A stretch of 64,000 nt of DNA. Origin: Actinoallomurus soli (GTDB lineage Bacteria; Actinomycetota; Actinomycetes; Streptosporangiales; Streptosporangiaceae). Position numbers and translations under genes: made by a program. Each line of letters opens with the position of its first letter. Positions within the stretch are counted from its first letter, which is position 1. Shown piece by piece: positions 41,416-49,559 of this stretch. The DNA lies in NCBI RefSeq assembly GCF_024055715.1, contig NZ_JAMXMV010000013.1:62001-126000 (forward strand), written 5' to 3'. The notes below the pieces were generated by a model. That model was not told where the DNA came from and did not search any database. It saw nothing but the letters and a program-made list of their open reading frames with translations.

Positions 41416-44400
41416 TCAGCCGACGGTGATGGCGAAGACGTGGATGCCGTTGTCGTCGGGCAGGGTGACGGTCTCGACGGTCTTGGAGGGGGCGAGTGCG
41501 CCTCCGGTGGTGTACAGGCTCACCTTGTGGTGACCCAGGGTGTCACTGGGCGGGCGGTTCCAGTCGGCGGTGGTGACCGCCAGCCGGCTGTTGCCGCCGA
41601 CCGCGTTGGCGTACCAGTCGGGGAAGGTGATGGGGAGGTCGGCGGTGCTGCCGTCGGTGTAGGTGACGGTCACCGTTCCCGAGTGCGATGAGCCGGTGCC
41701 CGTGCCCAGCAGGCCGAGCCTGCCGCCCGTGCCGTGGACCTGGATGACCTGGCCGGCGGCGGCGACGTCGTCCGGCTGCCCGGGCTGGACGTCCGGCCAG
41801 GTGTAGGAGAGGCCGTCCGCGGTCACCGTCGCGCCCGGGGTGTAGCCGACCGCGGCGAGCTGTGTGGCCGAGAAGCTGTAGCCCTTCGGGTCGAGGTTGC
41901 CGGGGGACGGGTCGCCGTCGGCGGTGACCCCGACGTTGTCGAAGGCCTTCGTCACGTCGGCGTACGGCACGACGGTCGTGGTGGCGCCGCTGCGGGTCCG
42001 CCTCCCGTCCAGGACGAAGGAGGCGTTCCCGGTGAGGGTGGCCGGGCCCGCCGCCGCACCGGCCGGCGCGGTGACCTTCCAGGTGGTGTCGACCCGGCCG
42101 CCGGGGGGAACGACGGCCGGCGCGGACCTGTTCGCGGTGGCGGGCCGCACGGTCCAGCCCTGGGGTGCGGACAGCGAGAGCGCGAGGCCGTGCACGCTGG
42201 AGTCGCCGGTGTTGGTGAAGGTCTGGGTGACCGTCTGCGTGTCACCGGGCCGAGTGATCTTGGGGGCGGTGACGGACGTGTACTGGGTGCCGAGGGTACG
42301 GCGGACCGTCACCGAGGTGGTCAGCGGAGTGTCCGCGGAGGACTCGCCGACGCGGATGGGGTACTCGCCGTCCAGGACGGTCCAGTCGTGGGCCTTGTCG
42401 TCCCAGGTCCGCAGGGCGCCGGAGTCCAGGGTGAGGGTGACCTTCCTGGTCTCGCCGGCATTCAGCCGGACCTTGGCGAACGCCTTGAGCTCCTTGGGCG
42501 GCTCGCCGGCGCTCTCGGGGTGACCGAGGTAGGCCTGGACGACGTCGGAGCCGGTGCGCCGGCCGGTGTTGGTGACGTCGACGGTCAGCTTGATCCTGCC
42601 GGTGGTGCCCGCGCCTGCGGTGACCTTGGCGGGGCCGCCGCGCAGGTGGGAGAGCTTGAAGGTGGTGTAGGACAGGCCGTGGCCGAACGGGAAGAGCGGG
42701 GTCTCGTTCTCGTCCTGGTACCAGCGGTATCCGACGTCGAGCTTCTCGCTGTAGTCGTAGACGCCGTTGACCGCCGGGTACCGGCCGGGCGCGGCGGCCA
42801 CCGGGGTCTGGGTGTCGGTCTTCGGGAAGGTGACGGGAAGCCGGCCGCCGGGCTCGGCGTCGCCGGTGAGCAGCTCGGCGAGCGCGTTGCCGTCCTCCTG
42901 GCCGGGATACCACATGTCGAGCACCGCGGGGACCTTGCCGAGCCAGGGCATCAGCACCGGCGCGCCGGCCCGCAGCACCACGACGGTCCTGGGGTTGGCG
43001 TCGGCGACGGCCTCGATCAGGGCGTCGGTGTCGCCGGGCAGCGCCAGGGTGGTGCGGTCCGAGCCCTCGCTGGAGGAGTCGCCGACCACGATCACGGCGG
43101 CGTCGGCGGTCTTCGCGGCGGCGACCGCGGCCTGGATCTGCGGGTCGGGCAGGTTCGGCGACGACCAGCCCACGCTCACGGAGGCGTTGCCGCTGTTCTC
43201 GTAGTACTCCACCCGGAGGGTGTGCCGCTCACCGGCGGTGAGCTGCACCGGGGTGCTCGTGACGGTGCGCACCCCGTGGTCGCTCCAGTTGTCGGCGATC
43301 AGCTTGTCGTCCAGGTAGACGCGGCTGCCGTCGTCGCTGGTGGCCGAGAAGGTGTACGTGCCGGTCGCGGGTGCGGTGAGCGTGCCGGTCCAGCGCGCGG
43401 AGAAGCCGTCGGCCGGGATGCCGGTGGCGGGGGAGCCGCTTCCCCAGTCGAAGTCGATGGCGGTGTCGTCGCGGGTGACGGCGGGGGTGCCGGTGAGGGT
43501 CTTGTTGGTGAAGTACTCGCCCTTGAGGCCGGTCAGCGCGGAGGCGGGGATCGGGGGCTGGCCGGAGGTCGTGCCCGCCTTGACGTAGTTCACGTTCACC
43601 GAGTCGCCGAGTCTCGCCTTGAGGCCGGAGATCGGGTCTACCTTCTTGTACGGGGTGACGGCGGAGCTGCCGCCGCCCCCGGTGATCGCGGTGTCGGCGT
43701 TGGGGCCGATCACGGCCAGTGAGCGCAGGGCCTTCGTGTCCAGGGGCAGGGTGTTCCCGCTGTTCTTCAGCAGGACGCTGCCGTCCTCGGCGGCGCGCTT
43801 GGCGACGGCGCTGTCGTCGTCGAAGTTCGCGGTCACGGGCTTTGGCGGGTCGAACAGGCCGGTGCGGAACTCCAGCCGCAGGATGCGGCGGGCGGCGTCG
43901 TCGAGTACGGCCTGCGGCACCTGGCCGGCCGCGACGGCGGCGGGCAGCTGCTGGAAGTAGGTGGTGCCGCTGAACTCCTGGTCCAGGCCGGCGAGCGCGG
44001 AGGCGACCGTCGAGTGGTTGGCCGGGTAGTCGGTCCCGACGACTCCGTCGAACTTCCAGGTGTCGAGCAGGATGTCCCGCAGGATCTGGGCGTTCTCGCA
44101 CGCGTAGACGCCGTTGACCTTGTTGTACGCGCACATCACGGACCAGACCCGGCCGTCCGCGACCGCCTTCTCGAAGGCCGGCAGGTAGATCTCGTGCAGC
44201 GTCCGCTCATCGATGTCGGAGCTGGAGGTCTGGCGGGCGTTCTCCTGGTTGTTGCCCGCGTAGTGCTTGACCTGGGCGGCGACGCCCTGCGCCTGGATGG
44301 CCCGGATCTCGGCGGAGGCGAGGTCGCCGGCCAGTTCCGGGTCCTCGCCGAGGGTCTCGAAGTCACGGCCGCCGAGCGGCGTACGGACGATGTTGACCAT

Positions 44401-44838
44401 CGGACCGTAGATGACCTGGTAGCCGCGGTACTTCGCCTCGGTGCCCATCACCGTGCCGTACGCCGTGGCCGTCTGAGGGTTGAACGAGGCGGCCAATGAG
44501 ACGGGGGAGGGGAGCGCGGTCTCGGGCTGGCCGTCACGGACGCCGCTGGGGCCGTCGGAGAACTGCAGGCCGGGGATGCCGAGGCGCTCGATGCCGGGGA
44601 CGTAGCCGGTGGCGTGCGAGCCGCTGGGCCGTCCCACCGCGGTCATCAGGGTGGCCTTCTCCTGGTCGGTCATCTGCCTCAGCAGCAGATCGACCCGTTG
44701 TTCCAGCGGTAGTGAGGTGTTCAGCCAGGGTCTTTGCCCTCCGTCGGGGGCGGCCTGGGCCGCTCCGGTCGCCGCGGTGAGCGGCGCGGCCAGAGCGGCG
44801 GTGACCGCCGCCGCGACCGCGAGACGAGCCATGCGCAT
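41416..44838 (-). CDS. Secreted GH3 beta-glycosidase with PA14 and NEW3-like domains
   Basis: A 1140-residue exported enzyme. Residues 1-30 are a signal peptide (AQAAP cleavage). The GH3 N-terminal barrel shows KHYAGNNQE (191-199) and the nucleophile Asp270 in VVGTDYPANHS. A PA14 module (LKGEYFTNKTLTGTPAV onward, about 455-600) is inserted in the C-terminal GH3 domain, as in many beta-glucosidases. A fibronectin III-like domain follows (SDVVQAYLGHPES). The last about 280 residues form a NEW3/CARDB-like domain and a C-terminal beta-sandwich (about 970-1140). Likely substrates are beta-glucosides or xylosides from plant polymers. A palindrome between promoter and start suggests specific repression. 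Confidence 0.88.
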   Translation of the reverse strand: MRMARLAVAAAVTAALAAPLTAATGAAQAAPDGGQRPWLNTSLPLEQRVDLLLRQMTDQEKATLMTAVGRPSGSHATGYVPGIERLGIPGLQFSDGPSGVRDGQPETALPSPVSLAASFNPQTATAYGTVMGTEAKYRGYQVIYGPMVNIVRTPLGGRDFETLGEDPELAGDLASAEIRAIQAQGVAAQVKHYAGNNQENARQTSSSDIDERTLHEIYLPAFEKAVADGRVWSVMCAYNKVNGVYACENAQILRDILLDTWKFDGVVGTDYPANHSTVASALAGLDQEFSGTTYFQQLPAAVAAGQVPQAVLDDAARRILRLEFRTGLFDPPKPVTANFDDDSAVAKRAAEDGSVLLKNSGNTLPLDTKALRSLAVIGPNADTAITGGGGSSAVTPYKKVDPISGLKARLGDSVNVNYVKAGTTSGQPPIPASALTGLKGEYFTNKTLTGTPAVTRDDTAIDFDWGSGSPATGIPADGFSARWTGTLTAPATGTYTFSATSDDGSRVYLDDKLIADNWSDHGVRTVTSTPVQLTAGERHTLRVEYYENSGNASVSVGWSSPNLPDPQIQAAVAAAKTADAAVIVVGDSSSEGSDRTTLALPGDTDALIEAVADANPRTVVVLRAGAPVLMPWLGKVPAVLDMWYPGQEDGNALAELLTGDAEPGGRLPVTFPKTDTQTPVAAAPGRYPAVNGVYDYSEKLDVGYRWYQDENETPLFPFGHGLSYTTFKLSHLRGGPAKVTAGAGTTGRIKLTVDVTNTGRRTGSDVVQAYLGHPESAGEPPKELKAFAKVRLNAGETRKVTLTLDSGALRTWDDKAHDWTVLDGEYPIRVGESSADTPLTTSVTVRRTLGTQYTSVTAPKITRPGDTQTVTQTFTNTGDSSVHGLALSLSAPQGWTVRPATANRSAPAVVPPGGRVDTTWKVTAPAGAAAGPATLTGNASFVLDGRRTRSGATTTVVPYADVTKAFDNVGVTADGDPSPGNLDPKGYSFSATQLAAVGYTPGATVTADGLSYTWPDVQPGQPDDVAAAGQVIQVHGTGGRLGLLGTGTGSSHSGTVTVTYTDGSTADLPITFPDWYANAVGGNSRLAVTTADWNRPPSDTLGHHKVSLYTTGGALAPSKTVETVTLPDDNGIHVFAITVG

Positions 44839-44871
44839 GCAGACACTCCAGTCGACGTACGGCTTCCCGAA

Positions 44872-44888
44872 CGTTCAAGCAATGAACG
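44872..44888. promoter_or_regulatory. Operator-like palindrome before the GH3 gene
   Basis: CGTTCA (44872-44877), a 5-nt centre and TGAACG (44883-44888) form a perfect dyad 34 bp upstream of the GH3 start, between the predicted -10 and the start codon. A repressor bound here would block transcription. No adjacent regulator gene is visible. Confidence 0.45.
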
Positions 44889-44900
44889 GGACGACGACTC

Positions 44901-44929
44901 AGTGTCCGCTCGGAGAAAAAAATCGTCAA
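44901..44929 (-). promoter_or_regulatory. Candidate promoter of the GH3 gene
   Basis: TTGACG (44929-44924) and GACACT (44906-44901) on the minus strand are 17 nt apart, with an A/T-rich spacer rare in this window. The predicted 5' leader is about 55 nt and includes the palindrome. Confidence 0.45.
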
Positions 44930-45006
44930 TGATCTGAACGCAGATGTGAACGACTAACGAAGCTCCGCCGGCCCTCGGCCTTTCGGCTCCTCGGATCCAA
45001 GCCCGT

Positions 45007-45039
45007 ACCTTACTATGTAAAGGCCGTGGCTCTGTTCAA
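45007..45039. repeat. Palindrome-containing intergenic motif, copy 2
   Basis: It begins ACCTTACTATGTAAAGG and continues CCGTGGCT, matching the block at 40910-40940 in the palindrome and in the downstream GTGGCT. It overlaps the 3' end of a transposase relic. Confidence 0.5.
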
Positions 45040-45240
45040 GAAGACCCTGCTGAGCCGAGTACAGGCCCTGGAACGGGGGGTCGCCCCGCGCCAGTTCGCC
45101 CGCGCCGGACCCCGGACCTTCTGGTCCAGACGGAAGAACTGCTCCAACTCCCCGGGCGACGGTTCCGTGGCGAACCGGCCGTAGCGGGCCTCTTGCTCAG
45201 CAGACAGGTACTCAACAGGCTTGCCGAGGACCGTAGAGCC
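45013..45240 (-). pseudogene. Tn3-family transposase N-terminal relic (DUF4158-like)
   Basis: A minus-strand frame without a clear start reads GKPVEYLSAEQEARYGRF and then ATEPSPGELEQFFRLD, the opening of a DUF4158-type Tn3 transposase. After about 45115 the similarity ends, and the frame becomes arginine-rich and stops at 45013. Only about 35 recognisable residues remain of about 1000. It explains part of the 534-bp gap 44839-45372, in which the GH3 promoter, the operator and repeat copy 2 are the only other signals. Confidence 0.6.
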
Positions 45241-45372
45241 AGCTGACCAGGCAAAACAGGTACGTCACCGAATCGGAATCAAGATCGCCTCGCTACCGCT
45301 GATCCCCGTTCCGATACTCCCCGAGGGCCACGCACACCCACTTCGGAGGGCACCGTACCCGGCCGGGAACGG

Positions 45373-45756
45373 TCAGCGATCCCAGGCGGCCGTCGCCTCG
45401 GCGCCGGCTCGCGGATCGTCCACCACGAGGATCAGCCGGTGGTCGTGGTCGGAGTAGAGGACCTCGATGTTCACGCCGGCGTCGGCGAGGGCCCGGCTGA
45501 TCGCCCCGAGCTGCCCCGGCCGGTCCTGGTCCAGGCGGCGGGCGAGGACCTCCCGGCAGGCCGTCACGCGCAGGCCGGCCGCCCGCAGCGCCGCGCTCGC
45601 CGCCACGCCGTCGTCGAACAGGAAGTGCGCGACCGCCCGCCCGCCGACGACGAACACGCCGCCGCCCTCCACGCTGGCGCCGGCGGCGCCGAGGGCCTCG
45701 CCCATGGCCGCCAGGGCGCCCGGCTCGTCGTCGAGCTCGATCGTCAGGTCATGCAT
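45373..45756 (-). CDS. ACT-domain protein
   Basis: A 127-residue protein with two ACT-like repeats: MHDLTIELDDEPGALAAMGEAL at the N terminus (read MHDLTIELDDEPGALAAM) and LDQDRPGQLGAISRALADAG (about 75-95), each with the Asp-x-Pro-Gly ligand loop. Such stand-alone proteins bind amino acids and regulate partner enzymes. No partner is evident. Its start lies inside the 3' end of the ABM-domain gene (8-bp overlap), so the two are cotranscribed. Confidence 0.8.
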   Translation of the reverse strand: MHDLTIELDDEPGALAAMGEALGAAGASVEGGGVFVVGGRAVAHFLFDDGVAASAALRAAGLRVTACREVLARRLDQDRPGQLGAISRALADAGVNIEVLYSDHDHRLILVVDDPRAGAEATAAWDR

Positions 45757-46111
45757 CAGTGGTCCTCTCGTCGTGGGCGCGGCGGCTGTCGGCGGGCGCC
45801 TCGTTGCGATCGCCCGGCCCGTAGTCGCGGATCACCTCGGCCATCCGCAGCCGGTAGTCGGTGAAGAACCGGCGCCGGCCCAGCGCCTGCGCGCGCCGGT
45901 GCGCCGGGGTGTTACGCCAGGCGGCGACGGCCTCCTCGTCCCGGAAGTAACCGATCGCGACGAACCGCCCCGGATCGGTGTCGCTGGTGAACCGCTCGAT
46001 CCCGTGGAGACCGTCCAGGTCCGGCAGCAGCTCCCGCAGCCGCGCCGCCTCGCTCAGGTACTCCCGGTAGGCGGCCTCGTCCCCGGGATCGAACCGGAAC
46101 TCGAAGATCAT
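45749..46111 (-). CDS. Antibiotic-biosynthesis-monooxygenase (ABM) domain protein
   Basis: A 120-residue ferredoxin-like alpha/beta-barrel protein. The N-terminal strand MIFEFRFDPG, the central FVAIGYFRDEEAVAAWRNTPAH block and RRFFTDYRLRMAEVIRDYG are typical of ABM/heme-degrading-type small proteins (EthD/YgiN relatives). A clear Shine-Dalgarno sequence is missing before ATG 46111; a GTG three codons upstream is possible. It overlaps the ACT gene. The function is not assignable beyond the fold. Confidence 0.75.
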   Translation of the reverse strand: MIFEFRFDPGDEAAYREYLSEAARLRELLPDLDGLHGIERFTSDTDPGRFVAIGYFRDEEAVAAWRNTPAHRRAQALGRRRFFTDYRLRMAEVIRDYGPGDRNEAPADSRRAHDERTTDA

Positions 46112-46177
46112 TGCTATCACCGGCCGAACGTATCCCGGCGACACTTGCGGCTCCGTCGAAACGCCGGCGGCCTATGC

Positions 46178-46972
46178 CTAGGAGGATCCGGTGAGCAGGG
46201 CCGCCCGCCGGCGCGGGCGTTCGGGACGCCAGGTCGCGACCAGTGCGGCGGCCAGGAGGAGCTCGGCGACGTCCCCGCCGTAGTACATGATCGCCGCGGC
46301 GTCCTGAATCCGGCCGGCCGGGGCGTGGACGTGGACGCCGAAACCGCCGTACAGCAGCTGCGCGACCGTGGCGTGCGCCGCCACGGCCACGCCGAGCAGC
46401 ACCAGCCGTGCGGGTACCCCCGGCCGGCCGGGCGCGGGATCGGGGCCGGCCACCACCCAGGCGAACAGGTACCCCGAGGCCAGGAAGTGGGCGTGCAGGA
46501 GCCAGTGCCCGGCGGGCCGGGCGGCCGCCGCGTCGTACAGCGGCGTGAAGTACAGCACGCCCAGGCTGCCGGTGCTCAGCATCAGGGCGATCACCGGGTG
46601 GGTGAGGACACGTGCCGGGCGGGCGCGCAGCAGGCGGGTCACCTGCCGCGCGCGGCCGGCGGGCAGTGCCCGCAGCAGTACCGTCAGGGGAGCGCCGAGC
46701 ACGAGGGCGAGCGGCGCGTACATTCCGATGATCATGTGTTGCAGCATGTGGCGGCGGAAGTCACCGTGCGCGGCGACCGGGGGCAGCAGCGCGACGGCGA
46801 GCAGGGCGCATCCGCCGAGGAAGCTCCCGGTGCGCAGGCGCTGTGGCCCCCGGTCGCGGTCGCGGGCCCGCGCCACCAGCCACAGGTACGCGGCGGCTGC
46901 CGCCAGGACCAGAGCCAGGGCGGGGAGCGTGCCGGGAGTCGTTCCCCCGGCATGGTGGAGGTGGCCGCTCAT
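46178..46972 (-). CDS. CtaG/caa3-type cytochrome c oxidase assembly membrane protein
   Basis: A 264-residue protein with about seven membrane helices. The conserved CtaG features are HMLQHMIIGMYAPLALVLG (about 80-98), the histidine-bearing HWLLHAHFLASGYLFAW and the terminal MYYGGDVAELLLA. In other bacteria the family assists copper insertion into cytochrome oxidase. Its start overlaps the DUF2243 stop (ATGA at 46969-46972), so the two are translationally coupled. Confidence 0.85.
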   Translation of the reverse strand: MSGHLHHAGGTTPGTLPALALVLAAAAAYLWLVARARDRDRGPQRLRTGSFLGGCALLAVALLPPVAAHGDFRRHMLQHMIIGMYAPLALVLGAPLTVLLRALPAGRARQVTRLLRARPARVLTHPVIALMLSTGSLGVLYFTPLYDAAAARPAGHWLLHAHFLASGYLFAWVVAGPDPAPGRPGVPARLVLLGVAVAAHATVAQLLYGGFGVHVHAPAGRIQDAAAIMYYGGDVAELLLAAALVATWRPERPRRRAALLTGSS

Positions 46973-47514
46973 CGGGCGGGGACCGTTCCGGGTGCGGCCG
47001 GGTCGACGGGGCGGGCGCCGCGCCGCATCAGGTGACCGGCGGCGACCAGCGCCCAGCCCAGCAGCAGGAAGCCGATGTCCCACCACAGCCGGTACGGGCC
47101 TCCGCGGACGTGGTGGATGCCGAGGACGTGGTGGTCGAGGATCCCCTCGACCAGGTTGAACAGGCCCCAGCCGGTGAGGACCCAGCCCCACAGGACACGG
47201 GAGGTCCACACGCGGCGGCGGTTCAGCGTCACGCGCGAGTACAGCACGGCCAGGCCCGTCAGCACCGACAGCCAGCACACGACGTGGAAGATCCCGTCCC
47301 ACAGGGTGTTCATCCGCAGCCCCGGCACGGTGTTCGGGTCGTAGTACCGCACGCCGATGTTGGCGGTGTCGGTGCTGGACAGCATGTGGTGCCACTGCAG
47401 GACCTGGTGCAGCAGGATCCCGTCGACGAAGCCGCCCAGGCCCACCCCCAGGAGGATTCCGGGCAATCGGATGCTCCGGGCGGGCGGGTTCGCCTCGCGC
47501 CCGGTCGTGCTCAT
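46969..47514 (-). CDS. DUF2243 membrane protein
   Basis: A 181-residue protein with four to five membrane helices. GFVDGILLHQVLQWHHMLS (about 28-46) and LFNLVEGILDHHVLGIHHVR are the histidine-rich signatures of DUF2243. The paired His residues in membrane helices suggest metal or heme contact, and coupling to ctaG supports a role around cytochrome oxidase or copper; both points are inference. ATG 47514 is assigned from the first residue that resembles the family. Confidence 0.82.
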   Translation of the reverse strand: MSTTGREANPPARSIRLPGILLGVGLGGFVDGILLHQVLQWHHMLSSTDTANIGVRYYDPNTVPGLRMNTLWDGIFHVVCWLSVLTGLAVLYSRVTLNRRRVWTSRVLWGWVLTGWGLFNLVEGILDHHVLGIHHVRGGPYRLWWDIGFLLLGWALVAAGHLMRRGARPVDPAAPGTVPAR

Positions 47515-47707
47515 CGCCGGCCTCCGTCCCCCCGCGTGATCCGCGCGACCAGGTCCTTCCCCGGCCATGAGCGCGCCACACGGGCCACCGCCGGCGGCGC
47601 CGGGGGACTCTGGAACGGGCGGTGCGGTCCGCTTCGCGGCGGCGCCTGGCGTGGATGGGCGCGCTCCTCGCCCTCGCCGGCATGACGGCCCGGAACGGCC
47701 GCCGGGG

Positions 47708-47738
47708 TTGAGTCTCAAGGGACTCGAGACTCCATGAT
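47708..47738 (+). promoter_or_regulatory. MerR-type promoter with 19-bp spacer
   Basis: TTGAGT (47708-47713) and CATGAT (47733-47738) are separated by 19 nt, the overlong spacing of MerR-controlled promoters. Inside lies the dyad GAGTCTC (47710-47716) and GAGACTC (47726-47732). It is 39 bp upstream of the hydrolase gene, which is followed by a MerR gene. Confidence 0.72.
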
Positions 47739-47776
47739 CTTCCACGTCGGCCGAACCGGATCTTGGAGGAGTCAGG

Positions 47777-48574
47777 ATGAGCGAGGGGACGAAGCACGTG
47801 GTCTCCCGCGCGGGCGTGGACATCGCCGTCCGCGACCATGGCGGGAGGGGCGCTACGGTCGTCCTGCTGCACGGCGGCGGCCGTGACATGGGCGACTGGC
47901 GGCGGGTGACCCCGCTGCTCGCCGAGGCCGGGCTGCGGGTGGTCACCGCCGACCTGCGCGGGCACGGCGCGTCCGGCCCGGCGCTGTGGTCGTGGCAGGA
48001 CGCGATCGACGACCTCGCCGCGGTGATCGACCGTCTCGGGCTGGGTGAACCGGCCGTGGCCGGGCACTCCCTCGGCGGGATCGTCGCGGCCCTGTGGGCC
48101 ACGAGGCGGCCGCGGTGCCCCCTCGCCGTGAACGTGGACGGGCACACCAACCCCACCGGCCCCTTCGACCTGGACGCCGGCGCCGCGCGGGCGGCGGAGC
48201 AGACGATGCGCGGCTTCCTCGAAGAGGAGGCGCGGCGCGCCGGCGATCCGGCATTGACCCGCCTGGTCGCCGAGCTGGGCGCCCTGGACCTGTTCGCGAC
48301 CTACCGGGCGGCGCGCTGCCCGCTGGTGGTGGTCCAGTCGGAGGGCTCGGACCTGGAGGAGCTGCTGCCGCCGCCGGTCGCGACGGCGTTCGCGGCGTAC
48401 CGGCGGGGGTTCGCACGGGAGTTGGCGGCGGTCGCGGCCGCCACACCGCTGCTGTCGGTGGTGCACCTCGCGACCGGCCACGACGTGCACCTGGAGGCGC
48501 CGGCGCGGGTCGCCGGCCTGATCCTGGAGCGGCTCGTCCCCGCCGGGGACGGGTACCGCCCGGCGGATCGATGA
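47777..48574 (+). CDS. Alpha/beta hydrolase
   Basis: A 265-residue alpha/beta hydrolase. The oxyanion region is VVLLHGGGRDMGDWRRV, the nucleophile elbow is VAGHSLGG (Ser about 99), and His in ATGHDVHLEAP closes the triad. ADLRGHGASG is the usual strand-4 motif. The family includes esterases, lipases and haloperoxidase-like enzymes, so the substrate is open. A GGAGGAGTCAGG ribosome binding site precedes the ATG. It is the first gene behind the MerR-type promoter and lies 15 bp before the MerR gene. Confidence 0.87.
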   Translation: MSEGTKHVVSRAGVDIAVRDHGGRGATVVLLHGGGRDMGDWRRVTPLLAEAGLRVVTADLRGHGASGPALWSWQDAIDDLAAVIDRLGLGEPAVAGHSLGGIVAALWATRRPRCPLAVNVDGHTNPTGPFDLDAGAARAAEQTMRGFLEEEARRAGDPALTRLVAELGALDLFATYRAARCPLVVVQSEGSDLEELLPPPVATAFAAYRRGFARELAAVAAATPLLSVVHLATGHDVHLEAPARVAGLILERLVPAGDGYRPADR

Positions 48575-48589
48575 GCCAGGCTGGGCGGC

Positions 48590-49549
48590 ATGCACGAGGG
48601 GCTGCGCACGATCGGCGAGATGGCCCGGCTCAGCGGGCTGCCGGTGGCCACGATCCGGTACTACTCCGACGAGGGGCTGGTGCCGCCCGCCGCCAGGTCG
48701 CCCGGCGGGTACCGCCTCTACGACGACGACGCGCTGACCCGGCTCGAACTCGTCCGCACGCTCCGTGATCTCGGCGTCGACCTCGCCACGGCCGCCCGGG
48801 TGCTGGACGGTGCGCAGAGTCTGGCGCAGGTCGCGGACCGGCAGGCGGCCGCGCTGGAGGCACGGATCCAGGAGCTGCGGGTACGGCAGGCGGTGCTGCG
48901 CCATGCCGCCGCCCGCGGCGCGGATCCGGCCGCGGTCACCCGTGCGCACCGGCTCGCCGTGCTCGCGGCGGGGCGGCGGCACCTGATGGTGACCGAGCTC
49001 ATCGGCGAGGCGACCCGCGGCCTGGACATGGAGCCGGGCTTCGCCGCGCACCTGCGCTCGATGGTGCCCGACCCGCCGGAGGACCCGGAGCCCGCGCGGC
49101 TGGAGGCGTGGGTGGAGCTGGCGTACCTGGTCGGCGATCCGGGCTTCCGGACGGCGGTCCGCGCGGCGTTCGAACGGCACGCCGCCGACCGGGCCTCCGG
49201 CGCGGACCGCGGCGACCCGGCGAGCTGGCGCCGTGCCGAGCGGGCCGTCCTCGACCTGGCAGGCGCGGCGCTCGCCGAGGGCGTCCCACCGGGCTGCGCG
49301 CGGGCGCGGGCCGTCGTCGAGGAGCTGGTCGCCGTGTTCGCCGGCGCGCACGGCCGGAACGACGACGCGGAGTTCCGCCGCTGGCTGGCCGAACGGGTCC
49401 GGGTCGGCGCGGACGCGCGGGTCTCGCGGTACGTGGAGCTCCTGGCCGTGATCGACGGCAGGGCCGCCGGGCCCGACCCGGTTCCGGCGGCCCGGTGGTT
49501 CCTCAGCGCGCTGGAGGCGTCCGCCGCGGCCGTGGCGGGGCCTGCGTGA
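48590..49549 (+). CDS. MerR family transcriptional regulator with long C-terminal domain
   Basis: A 319-residue regulator with an N-terminal MerR winged helix (TIGEMARLSGLPVATIRYYS, residues 7-26, then EGLVPPAARSPGGYRLYD) and a coiled-coil dimer helix near 75-105. A 200-residue helical C-terminal domain follows, longer than in metal sensors and lacking paired cysteines. It is therefore more likely a multidrug/organic-ligand sensor of the BmrR/TipA kind. It is encoded with the hydrolase behind a promoter that has a 19-bp spacer and a central dyad, so it probably activates its own operon. Confidence 0.87.
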   Translation: MHEGLRTIGEMARLSGLPVATIRYYSDEGLVPPAARSPGGYRLYDDDALTRLELVRTLRDLGVDLATAARVLDGAQSLAQVADRQAAALEARIQELRVRQAVLRHAAARGADPAAVTRAHRLAVLAAGRRHLMVTELIGEATRGLDMEPGFAAHLRSMVPDPPEDPEPARLEAWVELAYLVGDPGFRTAVRAAFERHAADRASGADRGDPASWRRAERAVLDLAGAALAEGVPPGCARARAVVEELVAVFAGAHGRNDDAEFRRWLAERVRVGADARVSRYVELLAVIDGRAAGPDPVPAARWFLSALEASAAAVAGPA

Positions 49550-49559
49550 CGGGCACCGG

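Noticed and set aside
41897-42523. 208-codon plus-strand frame inside the GH3 gene region
   Set aside because: Antisense to a clear GH3 C-terminal domain, with no start signal or similarity.
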